From: Dokdonella_A sp035760865
GTDB taxonomy: Bacteria; Pseudomonadota; Gammaproteobacteria; Xanthomonadales; Rhodanobacteraceae
NCBI GenBank assembly: GCA_035760865.1
Contig: DASTSE010000431.1
Location: 1 to 18,244 of the forward strand
Reading direction: 5' to 3'
Length of the DNA stretch: 18,244 bases
Shown here: one piece after another, positions 6,752 through 15,395 of the stretch
Layout: each line of letters opens with the position of its first letter
Position numbering within the stretch: the stretch's first letter is position 1
Made by a program: the position numbers and the translations under genes
The notes under the pieces: generated by a model
Databases searched by the model: none
What the model saw: only the letters and a program-made list of their open reading frames with translations
What the model was told of the DNA's origin: nothing

Positions 6752-7540
6752 CTATTCGATCCCTCGCACGGGCAGTTCGACGCGATCGCCCGGGTCGTGG
6801 TCGAGGCGTACCTCGTGCGTCCGGCCGAGGTATTCGTAGACGACGTCGTACGCGACGTCCTCGACCGGTTGCTTCACGGTGCGGCAGCGGCGCTCGGTCG
6901 TCACGTACGTGTCGCGGTCCTGCTGGCCCTGCTGGATCTTCTTGCCCGCGTAACCGCCGCCGACCGCACCAGCGACCGTCGCGAGGTCGCGCCCGCGCCC
7001 GCCGCCGACCTGGTGCCCGATCACGCCGCCCGCGAGCGCTCCGATCACGGTGCCTGCGACCTGATGGTCGTCCTTCGGGCGACGCTTGTGCACGATGCGC
7101 TCGTCGCGGCATTCCTCGCGCTCGCGAGTCGCGGTCTGCTTGACCGGCTGCACGCTGATCACGTTCGCGTAGCGCGGCGCGCCCGCTCCAGCTGCCACGT
7201 CGTCGCGCGCGGTCGCTCGTCCGCTGTCGTCGTCGGCAGCAGTCGGCGTGGGCAGATCGACGTTTGCCGGCGCGCGCGTCGCGACCGGGCCTTCGCCGGC
7301 CGGCGCACCGCGTTGCGCGTCCTGCGTAGCCGGCAGGCTGCCACGCGGCGCGGAAATCATCTCGCGGGCGGTCAGGCCTTCGCCCGGCGGTGCATCCGTC
7401 GATGCCTGCGCGGGCGCCGTTGCCGCTGCGGCGGGCGCGTCGTTGGCGGCGCGGGTGGCCGCCCGCTTGTCGCTGCATGCCGCCAGCGCGGCTGCGACGG
7501 CGATCGCGATCGGCAGGCCGGATTTCGTGCAGATGTTCAT
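6752..7540 (-). CDS. Glycine-zipper outer-membrane lipoprotein (17 kDa antigen-like)
   Basis: The 262-residue lipoprotein precursor has lipobox L19-A-A-C22; Ser at +2 predicts outer-membrane sorting. A long Ala/Pro/Asp-rich linker (about 25-120) precedes a conserved domain with Cys144 in R-E-R-E-E-C-R-D-E, a glycine-zipper 2TM segment (163-199: G-T-V-I-G-A-L-A-G-G-V-I-G, then V-A-G-A-V-G-G-G-Y-A-G-K), and Cys219 in E-R-R-C-R-T-V. It ends in a C-terminal Y-D-V-V-Y-E-Y-L-G-R-T-H-E-V strand pair followed by D-P-G-D-R-V. This is the layout of the Rickettsia 17 kDa-antigen/YcfJ-type family, whose members are envelope-stress or surface proteins of uncertain function. The two cysteines could form a disulfide. 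It is convergent with the tRNA-Thr gene (94 bases apart, no clear terminator). A TAGACT -10 box sits 32 bases before the start. Confidence 0.9.
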   Translation of the reverse strand: MNICTKSGLPIAIAVAAALAACSDKRAATRAANDAPAAAATAPAQASTDAPPGEGLTAREMISAPRGSLPATQDAQRGAPAGEGPVATRAPANVDLPTPTAADDDSGRATARDDVAAGAGAPRYANVISVQPVKQTATREREECRDERIVHKRRPKDDHQVAGTVIGALAGGVIGHQVGGGRGRDLATVAGAVGGGYAGKKIQQGQQDRDTYVTTERRCRTVKQPVEDVAYDVVYEYLGRTHEVRLDHDPGDRVELPVRGIE

Positions 7541-7571
7541 GAGGGCGACCCCGAACCGTAGAACCCACGAC

Positions 7572-7577
7572 AGTCTA
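7572..7577 (-). promoter_or_regulatory. -10 box of the glycine-zipper lipoprotein gene
   Basis: TAGACT on the minus strand ends 32 bases before the ATG (predicted leader about 25 nt). It matches the spacing and sequence of other candidate boxes in this window; the halogenase gene has an identical one. Confidence 0.45.
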
Positions 7578-7653
7578 CGGCGGCCCGCCGCGCGATCGGC
7601 GGGCGCGCGGATTCCCGTTCGGTTCGCGCTCAGCTTGCGATTCAGCGGGCCCG

Positions 7654-7747
7654 AAAAAAAGAGCCTGAAACACGGAGCACACGGAGAGAGCGAAAAGGAG
7701 AAAAAAGTGAGCTCTTCCTCGGTGTGCTCCGTGTGCTCCGTGTTTCA
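7654..7747 (-). terminator. Perfect 21-bp inverted repeat with T7 run after tex
   Basis: Arms 7666-7686 and 7727-7747 are exact 21-base reverse complements around a 40-base purine-rich loop (read on the plus strand). The arms consist of iterated ACACGGAGC-type units; the right arm adds a second tandem copy of GTGTGCTCC (7722-7730, 7731-7739). An inner AGAGC/GCTCT pair (7687-7691, 7711-7715) could extend the fold. On the minus strand, the direction of tex, the hairpin is followed after 5 bases by seven T (7660-7654), so it can act as an intrinsic terminator 26 bases past the tex stop. Iterated CACGGAG palindromes of this kind are, as I recall, dispersed intergenic repeats in several proteobacteria, so it may be a mobile repeat reused as a terminator. 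Confidence 0.75.
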
Positions 7748-7773
7748 AGCTTTGGCTTTGCAAGCCGATACGA

Positions 7774-10101
7774 TCAGTTCCGCCGCGCACGCGCGAACGC
7801 TTCGGCGAACGCGTTGTTCGCGGGCGCGGGCGCGCTCGCCGGCTTGCGCGGGCCACCGTCGCGGCGTGCGTTGCGCTCGCCACCGCCGCGATCGTCGCGC
7901 GCGGTGCGGGCGCCGCCGCGTGCTTCGCCGGGCACGTCGTCGAGGCGCATGCTGAGCGCGATGCGCTGCCGCTGCAGGTCGACTTCCATGACCTTGACCT
8001 TGACGATGTCGCCCGCCTTCACCGCTTCGCGCGGATCGCGCACGAACGTGTGCGACAGCGCCGACACGTGCACGAGCCCGTCCTGGTGCACGCCGATGTC
8101 GACGAACGCGCCGAACGCGGCGACGTTGGTCACGCGGCCTTCGAGCACCATGCCGACGACGAGGTCCTTGAGGTCCTCGACGCCGTCGGCGAACGCGGGC
8201 GCGACGAAGTCCGGGCGCGGGTCGCGGCCGGGTTTCTCGAGTTCGCGGATGATGTCGCGCACGGTCGGCACGCCGAAGCGTTCGTCGACGTAGTCCTCCG
8301 CGCGCAGCGTGCGCAGGAACGCACCGTCGCCGATGACCTGCTTCACTTCGCGACCGCAGCGCGCGAGGATGCGCTCGACCACCGGATACGCTTCCGGATG
8401 CACGCCGCCCGCATCGAGCGGATTGTCGCCGTGCGGGATGCGCAGGAAGCCGGCCGCCTGCTCGAACGCCTTGTCGCCGAGGCGCGGCACCTTCTTCAGC
8501 ACCGCACGCGTCGCGAACGCGCCGTGCTCGTCGCGGTACCTGACGATATTCTCGGCGACGCTGCCGCTGAGGCCGGCGACGCGCGCGAGCAGCGGCGCCG
8601 AGGCCGTGTTGACGTCGACGCCGACCGCGTTCACGCAGTCCTCGACCTTCGCGTCGAGCGCGCGCGCGAGCCGTGCCTGGTTCACGTCGTGCTGGTACTG
8701 GCCGACGCCGATCGCCTTCGGTTCGATCTTCACGAGCTCGGCGAGCGGATCCTGCAGGCGGCGCGCGATCGACACCGCGCCGCGCAGCGACACGTCGAGA
8801 TCGGGGAACTCCTTCGCCGCGGCCTCGGACGCCGAATACACCGACGCGCCCGCCTCGCTGACGACGATCTTCGCGATCTTCGCGCGCTCGCCGAGCTTCC
8901 TGATCAGCTCGCCGGCGAGCTTGTCCGTTTCGCGCGACGCGGTGCCGTTGCCGATCGCGATCAGTTCGACGCCGTGCTTCAGGCACAGCGCGCCGAGCTC
9001 GGCGAGCGACTCGTTCCACTGCCGGCGCGGCTCGTGCGGATACACGGTCGTCGTCGCGAGCAACTTGCCGGTCGCGTCGACGACCGCGACCTTGACGCCG
9101 GTGCGGATGCCGGGATCGAGGCCCATGACCGCCTTCGGGCCCGCGGGCGCGGCGAGCAGCAGGTCCTTGAGGTTGTCGCCGAACACGCGGATCGCTTCTT
9201 CCTCGGCCGCCTCGCGCGCGCGCGAGAACAGGTCGAGCGTGAGCGAGAGGTGCAGCTTCACGCGCCATGCAAGGCGGCAGGTTTCGAGCAGCCAGGCATC
9301 GGCGGCGCGCCCGCGCGCGGCGATGCCCGCGTGCGCGGCGACGCGCGCCTCGGCTTCGGCATGGCCCTGTTCCGCTTCCGCGGTAGGCACCAGTTCGAGC
9401 GCGAGCACGCCTTCGTTGCGTGCGCGCATGAGCGCGAGCAGTCGATGCGACGGGATTTTCGCGATCGGCTCGGCGTGGTCGAAGTAGTCGCGGAACTTGG
9501 CGCCTTCGTTCTCCTTGCCTTCGACGACCTTCGCGCGGATCTGGCCCTTGCTCCACACCCACTCGCGCAATGCGCCGACCAGGGTCGCGTCCTCGGCGAA
9601 CGACTCCATGAGGATCTGCCGTGCGCCGTCGAGCGCGGCCTTCACGTCGGGCACGCCCTTGTCGGCATCGACGAATGCGGCCGCGCGCGCTTCCGGCGCG
9701 ACGCCCGGGTCCTCGCGCAGGCCGAGCGCGAGCGGCTCGAGGCCAGCCTCGCGCGCGATCTGCGCCTTCGTGCGGCGCTTGGGCTTGTACGGCAGGTAGA
9801 GATCCTCGAGGCGCGCCTTGGTCTCCGCCTCGAGGATCTGTGCCTTGAGCGCGTCGTCGAGCTTGCCCTGTTCCTCGATGCTCGCAAGGATCGCCGCGCG
9901 CCGGTCCTCGAGTTCGCGCAGGTAGCCGAGGCGCTCCTCGAGCAGGCGCAGCTGCGTGTCGTCGAGGCCGCCCGTGACCTCCTTGCGGTAGCGCGCGATG
10001 AACGGCACGGTCGCACCGCCGTCGAGGAGTTCCACCGCGGCCTTCACCTGGGCCGGCTGCGCGGCGATGTCGGCGGCGATGCGTTGTTCGATGCTCTGCA
10101 T
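7774..10101 (-). CDS. tex: Transcription accessory protein Tex (S1 RNA-binding)
   Basis: The 775-residue protein matches normal Tex length. It has an N-terminal helical region beginning M-Q-S-I-E-Q-R-I-A-A-D with V-P-F-I-A-R-Y-R-K-E-V-T-G-G. The YqgF/RNase H-like domain (about 325-455) contains M-G-L-D-P-G-I-R-T-G-V-K and I-A-I-G-N-G-T-A-S-R-E. Helix-hairpin-helix repeats (about 490-570) include V-N-T-A-S-A-P-L-L. The C-terminal S1 domain (about 650-720) contains G-R-V-T-N-V-A-A-F-G-A-F-V-D-I-G. A Gly/Arg/Ala-rich basic tail follows, likely disordered. Tex is a conserved nucleic-acid-binding protein implicated in transcription and expression of toxins and stress genes. The ATG at 10101 is chosen because family homology starts there and AGGA lies 8 bases upstream; the open frame extends another 83 codons without conserved sequence. 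A second long frame overlapping it is a shadow. Confidence 0.96.
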   Translation of the reverse strand: MQSIEQRIAADIAAQPAQVKAAVELLDGGATVPFIARYRKEVTGGLDDTQLRLLEERLGYLRELEDRRAAILASIEEQGKLDDALKAQILEAETKARLEDLYLPYKPKRRTKAQIAREAGLEPLALGLREDPGVAPEARAAAFVDADKGVPDVKAALDGARQILMESFAEDATLVGALREWVWSKGQIRAKVVEGKENEGAKFRDYFDHAEPIAKIPSHRLLALMRARNEGVLALELVPTAEAEQGHAEAEARVAAHAGIAARGRAADAWLLETCRLAWRVKLHLSLTLDLFSRAREAAEEEAIRVFGDNLKDLLLAAPAGPKAVMGLDPGIRTGVKVAVVDATGKLLATTTVYPHEPRRQWNESLAELGALCLKHGVELIAIGNGTASRETDKLAGELIRKLGERAKIAKIVVSEAGASVYSASEAAAKEFPDLDVSLRGAVSIARRLQDPLAELVKIEPKAIGVGQYQHDVNQARLARALDAKVEDCVNAVGVDVNTASAPLLARVAGLSGSVAENIVRYRDEHGAFATRAVLKKVPRLGDKAFEQAAGFLRIPHGDNPLDAGGVHPEAYPVVERILARCGREVKQVIGDGAFLRTLRAEDYVDERFGVPTVRDIIRELEKPGRDPRPDFVAPAFADGVEDLKDLVVGMVLEGRVTNVAAFGAFVDIGVHQDGLVHVSALSHTFVRDPREAVKAGDIVKVKVMEVDLQRQRIALSMRLDDVPGEARGGARTARDDRGGGERNARRDGGPRKPASAPAPANNAFAEAFARARRN

Positions 10102-10298
10102 GGATCGTCCTGTGTCGGCGACGGCGATCGCGTGGGTCGTGCGATGTCGTCCTGCCCGCGTGAGCGGGGGTCGATGTGATCTGGGTCGGGGAATGCGACG
10201 GTGGTCGAGGCGCGTGTCGTCGCGACGGCACCCGCTCCGCATGCGCCGCCGTGGGCGATGCGAAGGCGGAGCGCACTCACGCGACGCGCGTGCGCCGT

Positions 10299-10326
10299 AT
10301 CGTAGTGATGCGCCCCGCGTGGTCAA
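10299..10326 (-). promoter_or_regulatory. Candidate sigma70 promoter for tex
   Basis: On the minus strand TTGACC and TACGAT are separated by 16 bases. Start of transcription near 10292 would give a 5' leader of about 190 nt before tex. It lies in the 264-base gap between the TonB-receptor stop and the tex start, where I see no gene and no strong terminator. Confidence 0.4.
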
Positions 10327-10365
10327 GGCTTGCTTTGCGCCGCGTTTCACGGCTGGCGCGCGTCG

Positions 10366-12687
10366 CTACAGCGAGAGGCGCAGGCCGACCCACGCGCCCC
10401 GCGGCGGCGCGGGGCCGAGGAAGCGCGGGTCGTCGAAGCCGGGAAACACATCGCCGGGATCGCCGAGCGTGCCGAACGTGACGTAGCGGCGATCGAACGC
10501 GTTGTCGATGCGCGCGAACACGCTCGCGCGAGCACCGATCGTCCAGCTCGCGCGCAGGTCGAGCACCGCCCAGCCGCCCGTGCGCGGCAAGCGGTTCGCC
10601 TCGTCGCCGCGCAGGTACTGGCCCGCATTGGCGACGAGGTCGCCTCCGATCGAGAACGTGGGCGTCAATGCGAAGTCCGCGCCGACTTTCGCGCTCCAGC
10701 GCGGCAGCCCCGGGATGCGGTCGCCGCGATGCACGGCGATGAGGCCGTCGTCGTCGGCATCGGGATGGTTCGCACTGCTTTCGACGAAGCCGGTGCGGTA
10801 CGTCGCATCGAGCCAGCTCGCGTTCGCGTGCCACGAAAGCCGGCGACCGAACGCGGTGCCGGACGCGCCTGCCTGCAGGCCCTGCCGGCGCGTGTCGCCG
10901 ACGTTCGCGAAGAACCCCTCGTTCGACTGCGTGCCGCCGGTCGCCTGGAACAGGATGTCGTCGGCGTTGGTCGTGCGGAACAGGCCGACGCGCCAGTCGA
11001 TGCGGTCGCCATCGTCGCCGGCGAGCGCGCCGCGCAGGCCCGCTTCCCAGCCCTTGGCGACGACCTGCTTCAGCGGCGGATCGCCGAGGAACTGGTTCGG
11101 CAACTTGCACGGCGCGTCCTCGTCCGCGCACGTGAGCTCGACCGGCGTCGGCGCGCGCGTCGACTCGCTGACGCCCGCGTACGCATCGAGCGCGTCGCTC
11201 CAGCGCCAGGTCGCGCCGACGGCGGGATTGATGCGCGAGAACGCGTGGCGGCCGTCGAGGTCGGGGTGGGCGCCGGAGAGATCGGCGATCGTCGTGCGGG
11301 TGCGGTTGGCGCGCGCGGACGCGGTCAGTGCGAGGCGGTCGGTCAACGACAGCGTGTCGGTCGCGTAGAGGCCTAGGCTGCGCGTGCGGCTGCGCAACGC
11401 GAGCGCATCGGCCGGTACGAACAGGCCCGAATCGGCCGAGGCGTGGCGTTCCTCGTCGAGCACGGCCGCCTCCACCGCCGAATCGAAGCGCAGGCGACCG
11501 TCGACGACGTCGAAGCCGGCGACGAACTGGTTCTCGCGTCCGGCGAGCGGCGCGTCGAACGCGAACTGGACCGTCCCGCCTTGGCCGCGCTGGCGGCGCC
11601 GGCTGATGTTGCCGATCGCGTCGAAGCTCGCAGGCAGTGCATCGCCGTGCTGGTCGAGCACGGGCTCGCCGTCGTCGTCGCAGAGGATCGCAGCGTCGCC
11701 GGCGCATCGCTCGAAGTCGGTGCCGTCGCCGTTGTACGAGCGCGTCGTCACGTCGCGACGGAACAGCGTGAACGAGAGCTTCGCGTGCGCGGACAGCGCG
11801 ATCGAACCTTCGCCGCTCACGAGGTCCATGCGGTTCGCGGTTTCGTCGGGCGACGTGAAGACGCCCTGCCAGCGTGCGGCGAGCAGCTGCACGGGCGCGG
11901 GTCCGTTGCCGGTGAGGTCGGTGTCGCCGCGACCGAGATGAAGGTCGAACGACGCCGCGTCGCCGCGCCACGACCACGTGCCGTAGACGTTGCGCGCGTT
12001 CGACGGCGACGCGTCGCGCCAGCCGCGCTCGTCGAAGCGCCGGCCCACGAGGTACCAGCCCCACGCGCCCGCGGTGCCTGCGGTTTCGAACGTCGCGTCC
12101 GATCGGCCGGACGAGCCGCCCTCGGCCTCGAACCGCGTGCCCGGATCGCTGAAGCCGCTCTTCGTGCGGATCGAGATCGCGCCGCCGAGCGTGTTGAGGC
12201 CGAAGACCGGATTCGCGCCCGCGAGCAGGCTCATGCGCTCGATCGCGGCGTCGGGCACGAGGTCCCAGTTCACGGTGTCGCCGAACACTTCGTTCACGCG
12301 CACGCCGTCGAGATAGACCGACAGGCCCTCGGAGCCGCCGAGCAGCGGCGTCGCGGTATAGCCGCGGAACTGCAGGTCCGGCTGCAGCGGGCCGTTCTGC
12401 GCGGCATTGACGCTGACGCCGGCGAGGTGGCGATCGAGGAAATCGGCGAGGCTCGGCACCTGCGCGCGCCCGAACGCGGCGTCGTCGATCGACTGCACGT
12501 CGTACGGCAGCTTCGCCGCCGGCAGTTCGGTGCCGGTCACCGGCGTGACGCCGACGACGCGCACGAGGTCGAGTGCGTCGACGTCTTCGTCGCCGTGCTG
12601 TTGCGCGCGTGCCGCGCCGACGCACAGTGCGGCGAACGCGGCGAGCGCGAACGCGGCGCCGAATCGCGCGCGCTGCGCGAGGCCCAC
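10366..12687 (-). CDS. TonB-dependent outer-membrane receptor
   Basis: The 773-residue protein starts at GTG with GAGG 7 bases upstream. The signal peptide (R-F-G-A-A-F-A-L-A-A-F-A-A-L-C-V-G-A-A-R-A) is probably cleaved before Gln29. A TonB-box-like D-L-V-R-V-V-G-V-T-P lies at 40-49. The plug (about 60-175) has Q-P-D-L-Q-F-R-G-Y, Y-L-D-G-V-R-V-N-E-V-F-G-D-T-V-N-W-D-L-V-P and N-P-V-F-G-L-N-T-L-G-G-A. A 22-stranded barrel should follow, with two cysteine pairs in predicted loops (F-E-R-C...I-L-C and L-T-C-A-D-E-D-A-P-C). It ends A-W-V-G-L-R-L-S-L, with Leu instead of the usual aromatic last residue. The gene starts 8 bases after the glutathione-dependent formaldehyde dehydrogenase stop, so it is translationally coupled to it. 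The substrate is unknown. Context with alcohol-oxidation accessories suggests PQQ, a metal (for example lanthanide) chelate or similar, rather than a typical siderophore; this is inference only. A longer frame through the neighbour is a shadow. Confidence 0.93.
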   Translation of the reverse strand: MGLAQRARFGAAFALAAFAALCVGAARAQQHGDEDVDALDLVRVVGVTPVTGTELPAAKLPYDVQSIDDAAFGRAQVPSLADFLDRHLAGVSVNAAQNGPLQPDLQFRGYTATPLLGGSEGLSVYLDGVRVNEVFGDTVNWDLVPDAAIERMSLLAGANPVFGLNTLGGAISIRTKSGFSDPGTRFEAEGGSSGRSDATFETAGTAGAWGWYLVGRRFDERGWRDASPSNARNVYGTWSWRGDAASFDLHLGRGDTDLTGNGPAPVQLLAARWQGVFTSPDETANRMDLVSGEGSIALSAHAKLSFTLFRRDVTTRSYNGDGTDFERCAGDAAILCDDDGEPVLDQHGDALPASFDAIGNISRRRQRGQGGTVQFAFDAPLAGRENQFVAGFDVVDGRLRFDSAVEAAVLDEERHASADSGLFVPADALALRSRTRSLGLYATDTLSLTDRLALTASARANRTRTTIADLSGAHPDLDGRHAFSRINPAVGATWRWSDALDAYAGVSESTRAPTPVELTCADEDAPCKLPNQFLGDPPLKQVVAKGWEAGLRGALAGDDGDRIDWRVGLFRTTNADDILFQATGGTQSNEGFFANVGDTRRQGLQAGASGTAFGRRLSWHANASWLDATYRTGFVESSANHPDADDDGLIAVHRGDRIPGLPRWSAKVGADFALTPTFSIGGDLVANAGQYLRGDEANRLPRTGGWAVLDLRASWTIGARASVFARIDNAFDRRYVTFGTLGDPGDVFPGFDDPRFLGPAPPRGAWVGLRLSL

Positions 12688-12695
12688 GCCGCGCC

Positions 12696-13808
<1,113 letters not shown>

Positions 13809-13891
13809 CGATCACCTCGCATCGTCGGCGCCGGACGCGGCGCGGTCAGGCATTCTCCGACGCATGCGTGCGCGGCGGAAGGGGCGCGCGC

Positions 13892-14848
13892 TCAGGGCGC
13901 GATCGCCACGCCCCACGGCAGCTCGCCGACCGCGATCTGCTTCGTCACTGCGAATGTCCGCGTGTCGATCACGCTGACCGAGTTCGAGCGGCCATTGGCG
14001 ACGTAGAGCTTCCTGCCGTCGGGCGTGAGCGCCATGTTCCAGGGCCGCTTGCCGACCGCGATCTCACGGATGACGACGCTGCTCGCGACGTCGACCACGC
14101 TCACGCTGCCGCTGCCGTTGGCGACGTAGATGCGCTTGCCGTCCGGCGTGACCGTGACGCCGGCGGCGCGCTCGGCGGTCGCGATCGTCGCGACCTTCCT
14201 GCGTGCGGCGACGTCGACGAGGTCGACGCCGTTCGCCGATTCCTGTGCGACGTAGAGTGTCGACGAACGCGGCAGGAATGCCGCGCCGCGCGGATGGCCC
14301 GCGGTCGCGATCGTGCCGGTAGAAGTGCGCGTGGCGAGATCGATCACGTCGAGGTCGTTCGAGCCCTCGTTGCTCGTGACGAGGAAGGTGCCGTCGGGCG
14401 AGAACTCGCAATGCTCGGGATTGCGCCCGCGCACCTTGATGCGCGCGCTCACCGTCAACGTCGCGACGTCGACGAGCAGCGCCTGGTGCTGGCCCTCGGC
14501 GCAGACGGCGAGGGTCTTGCCGTCGGGCGACACGCGCACGCCTTCGGCATCGGGACCGATCGGAACCTTGCCGCGCACGCGGTCGGTCGCCGCATCGAGC
14601 GCGACGAGCTGCTCGTGGCCGGCGTCGACGACGTAGAGCGTCTTGCCCTGCGCATCGGCATCGAGCGCCTGCACGCGGTCGCCGAGCGCGCCGCCCGCGG
14701 TGAGCGTGCGCACGACCGCATCGGTCGCGGTGTCGATGACCGAGATCGAGCCGCTCTTCTGGTTCGGCACGTAGGCGAAAGGCGCTGCCTGGACCGCGCC
14801 GGCGGCGAACAGCAGCGCGGCGGCGAGCGTGCGTGGAAACCGGTTCAT
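13892..14848 (-). CDS. YVTN-repeat beta-propeller (PQQ-catabolism-associated type)
   Basis: The 318-residue periplasmic protein has a signal peptide cleaved near G-A-V-Q-A/A-P-F-A-Y-V-P-N. The rest is seven or so propeller blades with the motifs Y-V-A-N-G-S-G-S-V-S-V-V-D, T-L-Y-V-V-D-A-G and T-P-D-G-K-R-I-Y-V-A-N, typical of the YVTN/YncE family. Length and composition fit the group described as PQQ-dependent catabolism-associated beta-propeller proteins, found beside quinoprotein alcohol dehydrogenases; this subgroup assignment is from memory. Their biochemical role is not established. The start has GGAG 5 bases upstream. It lies 55 bases after the cytochrome c gene, with a possible own -10 box (TATCGT). 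The cytochrome before it and the formaldehyde dehydrogenase after it support a role in periplasmic alcohol oxidation. In E. coli the related YncE is encoded next to the TonB receptor YncD, a pairing echoed here. Confidence 0.88.
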   Translation of the reverse strand: MNRFPRTLAAALLFAAGAVQAAPFAYVPNQKSGSISVIDTATDAVVRTLTAGGALGDRVQALDADAQGKTLYVVDAGHEQLVALDAATDRVRGKVPIGPDAEGVRVSPDGKTLAVCAEGQHQALLVDVATLTVSARIKVRGRNPEHCEFSPDGTFLVTSNEGSNDLDVIDLATRTSTGTIATAGHPRGAAFLPRSSTLYVAQESANGVDLVDVAARRKVATIATAERAAGVTVTPDGKRIYVANGSGSVSVVDVASSVVIREIAVGKRPWNMALTPDGRKLYVANGRSNSVSVIDTRTFAVTKQIAVGELPWGVAIAP

Positions 14849-14877
14849 CGCGACTCCGCGGTCGACAGGGGGCGACC

Positions 14878-14883
14878 ACGATA
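14878..14883 (-). promoter_or_regulatory. Possible -10 box of the YVTN propeller gene
   Basis: TATCGT on the minus strand ends 30 bases before the start, close to the 31-32 base spacing of other boxes in the window. It could allow expression of the downstream genes apart from the pigment chorismatase. There is no clear -35. Confidence 0.3.
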
Positions 14884-14903
14884 CGCGCTCGCGCGCGTCG
14901 GCG

Positions 14904-15392
14904 TCACCGGGTCGCGCGCCGCGCCGCTGCATCGTGCGAGCGGATCCACGCGAGCAGTTGCCAGGCCTCCTGCTCGCTGACCGCGCCACCGAGCGGCGGC
15001 ATGTCGCCGACGACCTTCGCCGCGCCGCCGCGCGCGTAGCCGTGCGCGCGCATTCCCGCGCTGCCTTCGCGAATGAGATGGTAGAGCGTGGTGTCGTCGT
15101 CGCCGTACACCCATGCGCCGTCGACGAGCGACGGGCACATGCCGCCGCCGGCTTCGGCGCCGTGGCAGCCGGCGCACGCCTTGCTCGCGAACAGCGCCTG
15201 CCCGGCCGCGATCGCGCCCGCATCGCCCTCGAGCGGATTGCGCAGGCGCGCGAGGCCGTGTTCGTTCACGCCGCCCGCCTTCGCCGTCTCGCTGACCGCG
15301 GCGGGGTCGCCCGACGACGCGCTGCACGCGCCGAGCAGCGCGGCGCACGCGAGTGCGAACGAGCGGCCTCGGGCGAAGCGGCGCAAGGCCAC
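14904..15392 (-). CDS. Lipoprotein c-type cytochrome, alcohol-dehydrogenase-associated
   Basis: The 162-residue precursor has a signal and lipobox L20-G-A-C23, followed by S-A-S-S-G, so it is probably anchored to a membrane on the periplasmic side. Haem is attached at C73-A-G-C-H77, and Met131 in G-D-M-P-P-L-G is the likely distal ligand. The blocks N-P-L-E-G-D, A-G-Q-A-L-F, G-G-G-M-C-P-S-L and D-G-A-W-V-Y-G match small cytochromes that accept electrons from PQQ-dependent alcohol dehydrogenases (PedF/c550-like). An extra cysteine, Cys86, sits where relatives I recall usually have glycine (MGP). The start is GTG with GAGG 8 bases upstream inside the chorismatase 3' end; only 3 bases separate the genes, so translation is probably coupled. 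No other in-frame start would keep the signal peptide. Cytochrome identity is certain; partner enzyme is inferred. Confidence 0.92.
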   Translation of the reverse strand: MALRRFARGRSFALACAALLGACSASSGDPAAVSETAKAGGVNEHGLARLRNPLEGDAGAIAAGQALFASKACAGCHGAEAGGGMCPSLVDGAWVYGDDDTTLYHLIREGSAGMRAHGYARGGAAKVVGDMPPLGGAVSEQEAWQLLAWIRSHDAAARRATR

Positions 15393-15395
15393 GAC

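Noticed and set aside
7745..10276. An 843-codon minus-strand frame overlapping tex
   Set aside because: It is a shadow of tex; the tex frame carries YqgF, HhH and S1 motifs.
10277..12625. A 782-codon Arg-rich frame over the TonB receptor
   Set aside because: It is a frame shadow with no recognisable domain; the receptor frame has signal peptide, plug and barrel features.
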